A DNA stretch of 18,657 nucleotides, taken from positions 1-18,657 of the forward strand of contig PBPH01000075.1 in assembly GCA_002725475.1 (NCBI GenBank), in the 5' to 3' direction. This document shows, piece after piece, positions 16,648-18,657 of the stretch. Source of the stretch: Methanobacteriota archaeon. GTDB taxonomy: Archaea > Thermoplasmatota > Poseidoniia > Poseidoniales > Thalassarchaeaceae. The position numbers were made by a program, and so were the translations under genes. The notes beneath the pieces were generated by a model. The model worked only from the letters and a program-made list of their open reading frames with translations. It searched no databases and was not told the DNA's origin. Numbering within the stretch: position 1 is the first letter of the stretch; each line of letters starts with the position of its first letter.

Positions 16648-16654
16648 TTTTTTT
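16648..16654 (+). terminator. oligo-T terminator after atpD
   Basis: A run of seven T follows the atpD stop by 5 bases. Archaeal RNA polymerase often terminates at such tracts without a hairpin. It marks the likely end of the nine-gene ATP synthase transcript. Confidence 0.5.
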
Positions 16655-16668
16655 GTAATTATGCAATT

Positions 16669-16689
16669 TTCCACTCTGTAAGAGTGGAA
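16669..16689 (+). other. perfect 8-bp inverted repeat downstream of atpD
   Basis: TTCCACTC, loop TGTAA, GAGTGGAA form a perfect stem. It lies between the oligo-T tract and the next gene. It may stabilise the 3' end of the ATP synthase mRNA, act as part of a terminator, or be an operator for the downstream gene. The sequence alone cannot decide. Confidence 0.5.
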
Positions 16690-16721
16690 TAAATGGTCAA
16701 GGGTTCATACGGTATGGGTTG

Positions 16722-16740
16722 TCCCCCGTGGTGGGGGGGA
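16722..16740 (+). promoter_or_regulatory. hairpin that would hide the ribosome site of the S2P-like gene
   Basis: TCCCCC (16722-16727) can pair with GGGGGA (16735-16740), leaving a 7-base loop. The G-run is also the only ribosome-binding-like sequence before the ATG at 16745. A folded leader would block it. Function is inferred from base complementarity only. Confidence 0.4.
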
Positions 16741-16744
16741 GAGT

Positions 16745-18657
16745 ATGTCTGGGGAGGAGGAACAACTCAAACCTCTACTTCTCCAGAAGAAAGCTTGGAG
16801 TCAGAGAGAACTTCTTGAACACATTGTTGATCGCCATTTCAATCGTTTGGGTGACGATTATGGAGATTTGCCTTCTTGGCGAGTGACCCCAAGAAAAGGA
16901 ACTGCCAGTGAGTGTGTTGTAGAACTCGATGCCCACTTGAGAGAGCATGGTTGGTATCCACTTCTTGAGGAGGGGGACCCATTCAGTCTAACTCTTTTTG
17001 ATATTCCAAAAGATGCTCATCCAAATAATTCACCATCGATTCAAATAATAATTTGGCTACTAAGTTTCATTTTCAGTTTAACAATTGGTGCTTCATGGAT
17101 ATCATATCAAGATAGCACTGTTGAGTGGTCCGAAAGCTCAGTTTTACGCGCCTCCTTGATGTATTTTGCAGGCCCTCTCATGTTTGCTCTATTTTTTACG
17201 TCTCTACTTCGAAAATATATTTTCAATCGCCTTGGTGTTGATGGTGGCCATTTTCTTCCAGCTGTCTCCCCAATCATTTTCTTTAGTAATTCACAGATCC
17301 TTTGGCCTTTTGGATTGCTGGGAATTTTCAATCAAAGGTTAATGCCTGCTCTTGTATGGCCTTCAAGAAAAGGAATGTTGATTTCTAGTATTGTCATGCC
17401 TCTTTCTTTCCTATTTTTTGGTATATTTTTCTCAATAATTGGAATTTTATTTACTTCAAATAATTCCCCCGATTTCTCTGGAATCCCCGGCATTATTCAG
17501 TTGAACCCCCTTACTCATTTAATTGCCAATTTTCTAATTTCTCCCGATGAATTAGTAGTGAGGACCGTTTGGTTGCACCCTCTAGCATTAGCCGGGCAAT
17601 CATTGATGACCTTTGCTTGGATTATGATGATGCCAATCCCGGGATTCCCTGGTTATCGAGCATTGTGGGCGATTCTTGGCTCTGAAAATATGATGGAATC
17701 GGGTACCGAGTTTGCCCTTTATGGATTATTTTTGATTGGTGTTGTATTGATACTTATTACTTCAGGATTCACTCCCTGGCTGTTTCTTTTCGGTTTAGGG
17801 GTTTGGAGAATGTTTTCCGATCAATCAAAAACCTCAGCGGGTTTGATTACAGATGACTCCATTGAAATCGATAACGGCTTTTCTCTTCGCATGTTATCCT
17901 CAATTTTATTGGTTTTAGTACTTATTTTCCCTGGCACATCTTCGGTTACTGGATACAATGATTGGGAAGATGGTTTGGAACTTAATTGGCCAGAAGAAAT
18001 GGATATGGTAGTGGATTCAAATTCGTCTTTCGTTCTTGATTTTGATTTGATTGGTGTGATTGCTAGAGAAGTCAATGTAGTATTATGGACGGATCCGCCA
18101 AGGCCTGATTGGAATCTAATAGTTGAGTGCGGTGAAGAAAAACTTCCTCTTCCTTCAAATTGCAATATTGGCGAGGTAGATTTGTTGAATAGCGCATCAA
18201 TCACGATTTCATCAGATATTTCAAACAATAGTACAGCACTACTACCAAGTAATCTAATCCTAATAATTGACGATGGCTTAGAAATCACTTCCAAAACCAT
18301 TGCTCTTAATCCCCAAAGACCAATCATGCCAAATTCACCTTATTGGATATTAGAACCGACTTTTGAGGGGTTGCAAGCTTGTACAAATATCACTTTCAGC
18401 GATGAGGTATTTTCAGGTAACTTCTCTACAACAGCCCTACTTTGGTCCGTAACAACTCCAGAAAATGGTATTTTTACTGATGATAGCGAACCTCAAGTTT
18501 GTCTTACAGGGCCAAGCTACGGGAAGCAAACATTGCACCGAAACTCAATAGCACTAATTCTTCCATTATCATTCATCAATGATTTGGGAGAGGAATCCTC
18601 ATGGCCTCTAAGGTTTGATACTCCAGCAATAATTTTACCAGTTCCAGATGATGGTTG
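16745..18657 (+). CDS. site-2 protease (M50)-like membrane protein lacking catalytic motifs, 3' truncated
   Basis: This frame is open from the ATG at 16745 to the window edge (637 residues seen, no stop). The layout matches archaeal/plastid EGY-type site-2 proteases, as I recall the family. A small cytoplasmic domain (about 20-88, with LDAHLREHGWYPLLEEGDPF) is followed by a helix (99-118). A helix at 139-160 ends where HExxH-x-x-x-x-x-x-x-G is expected but reads TSLLR at 152-156. Then come HFLPAVSPII (169-178), SRKG and a helix pair to about 236, and HPLALAG (278-284). MPIPGFPGYRA at 296-306 sits in place of the P-x-x-x-LDGG motif, with Pro302 at the metal-binding Asp position. Two further helices (325-340, 384-396) are followed by an extracytoplasmic domain with four N-glycosylation sequons (Asn426, 495, 548, 559). 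It is therefore probably a non-proteolytic pseudoprotease with a sensor-like outer domain. Upstream lie the oligo-T tract and two hairpins. Confidence 0.7.
   Translation, partial: MSGEEEQLKPLLLQKKAWSQRELLEHIVDRHFNRLGDDYGDLPSWRVTPRKGTASECVVELDAHLREHGWYPLLEEGDPFSLTLFDIPKDAHPNNSPSIQIIIWLLSFIFSLTIGASWISYQDSTVEWSESSVLRASLMYFAGPLMFALFFTSLLRKYIFNRLGVDGGHFLPAVSPIIFFSNSQILWPFGLLGIFNQRLMPALVWPSRKGMLISSIVMPLSFLFFGIFFSIIGILFTSNNSPDFSGIPGIIQLNPLTHLIANFLISPDELVVRTVWLHPLALAGQSLMTFAWIMMMPIPGFPGYRALWAILGSENMMESGTEFALYGLFLIGVVLILITSGFTPWLFLFGLGVWRMFSDQSKTSAGLITDDSIEIDNGFSLRMLSSILLVLVLIFPGTSSVTGYNDWEDGLELNWPEEMDMVVDSNSSFVLDFDLIGVIAREVNVVLWTDPPRPDWNLIVECGEEKLPLPSNCNIGEVDLLNSASITISSDISNNSTALLPSNLILIIDDGLEITSKTIALNPQRPIMPNSPYWILEPTFEGLQACTNITFSDEVFSGNFSTTALLWSVTTPENGIFTDDSEPQVCLTGPSYGKQTLHRNSIALILPLSFINDLGEESSWPLRFDTPAIILPVPDDG

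Noticed and set aside
17821..18327. 168-residue open frame on the minus strand
   Set aside because: It is antisense to the membrane-protein frame that stays open from 16745 to the window edge and carries coherent helices and family motifs.
1..18657. Search for CRISPR arrays, tRNA genes, insertion sequences, integrases and defence genes
   Set aside because: No regularly spaced repeats, cloverleaf sequences, transposase or nuclease motifs were seen on either strand by reading. Weak or divergent elements could be missed without computation.

Overview
The window looks archaeal, most likely a marine group II/III-type euryarchaeon (Thermoplasmatota, Poseidoniales-like). The main support is a complete A-type (V/A) ATP synthase operon in the classic archaeal order H-I-K-E-C-F-A-B-D. 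Further support comes from extended Shine-Dalgarno sequences, TTG starts, TATA-like elements and short oligo-T terminators. The lineage is inferred from gene content and style, not from a marker gene. No tRNA, rRNA, CRISPR array, insertion sequence or defence system was seen, and genes are packed tightly with no gene-free stretch over 300 bases.

Layout. (1) 1-1890: the 3' end of a Tad/type II secretion-like pilus unit, with a TadC/GspF-type membrane platform protein (truncated by the window edge) followed by a CpaF/TadA-type ATPase. (2) 1884-4633, minus strand: a protein with three tandem SAP-like modules, and a 343-residue protein that looks like a catalytically degenerate hydroxymethylbilane synthase (HemC). 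(3) 4672-4679: a palindromic TATA box between the HemC-like gene and a plus-strand polyprenyl diphosphate synthase. (4) 4706-7606: the polyprenyl synthase, a geranylgeranyl-reductase-family flavoprotein, and a convergent UbiE/MenG-type methyltransferase, a set that suggests making, saturating and methylating a respiratory quinone. (5) 7728-16642: the nine-gene ATP synthase operon. Its AtpI carries an unusual His/Cys-rich extramembrane insertion, and its AtpK has a signal-peptide-like leader. (6) 16643-18657: an oligo-T terminator, two hairpins, and a long membrane-protein gene that runs off the right edge. That gene is colinear with site-2 protease (M50) family members but has lost both metal-binding motifs.

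How the parts fit. The quinone genes and the ATP synthase are together consistent with an aerobic, respiring archaeon. The Tad-like genes would build a surface appendage. The two apparent pseudoenzymes (HemC-like and S2P-like), the triple-SAP protein and the His/Cys-rich AtpI loop are the least ordinary contents. I found no clear multi-gene novel system.
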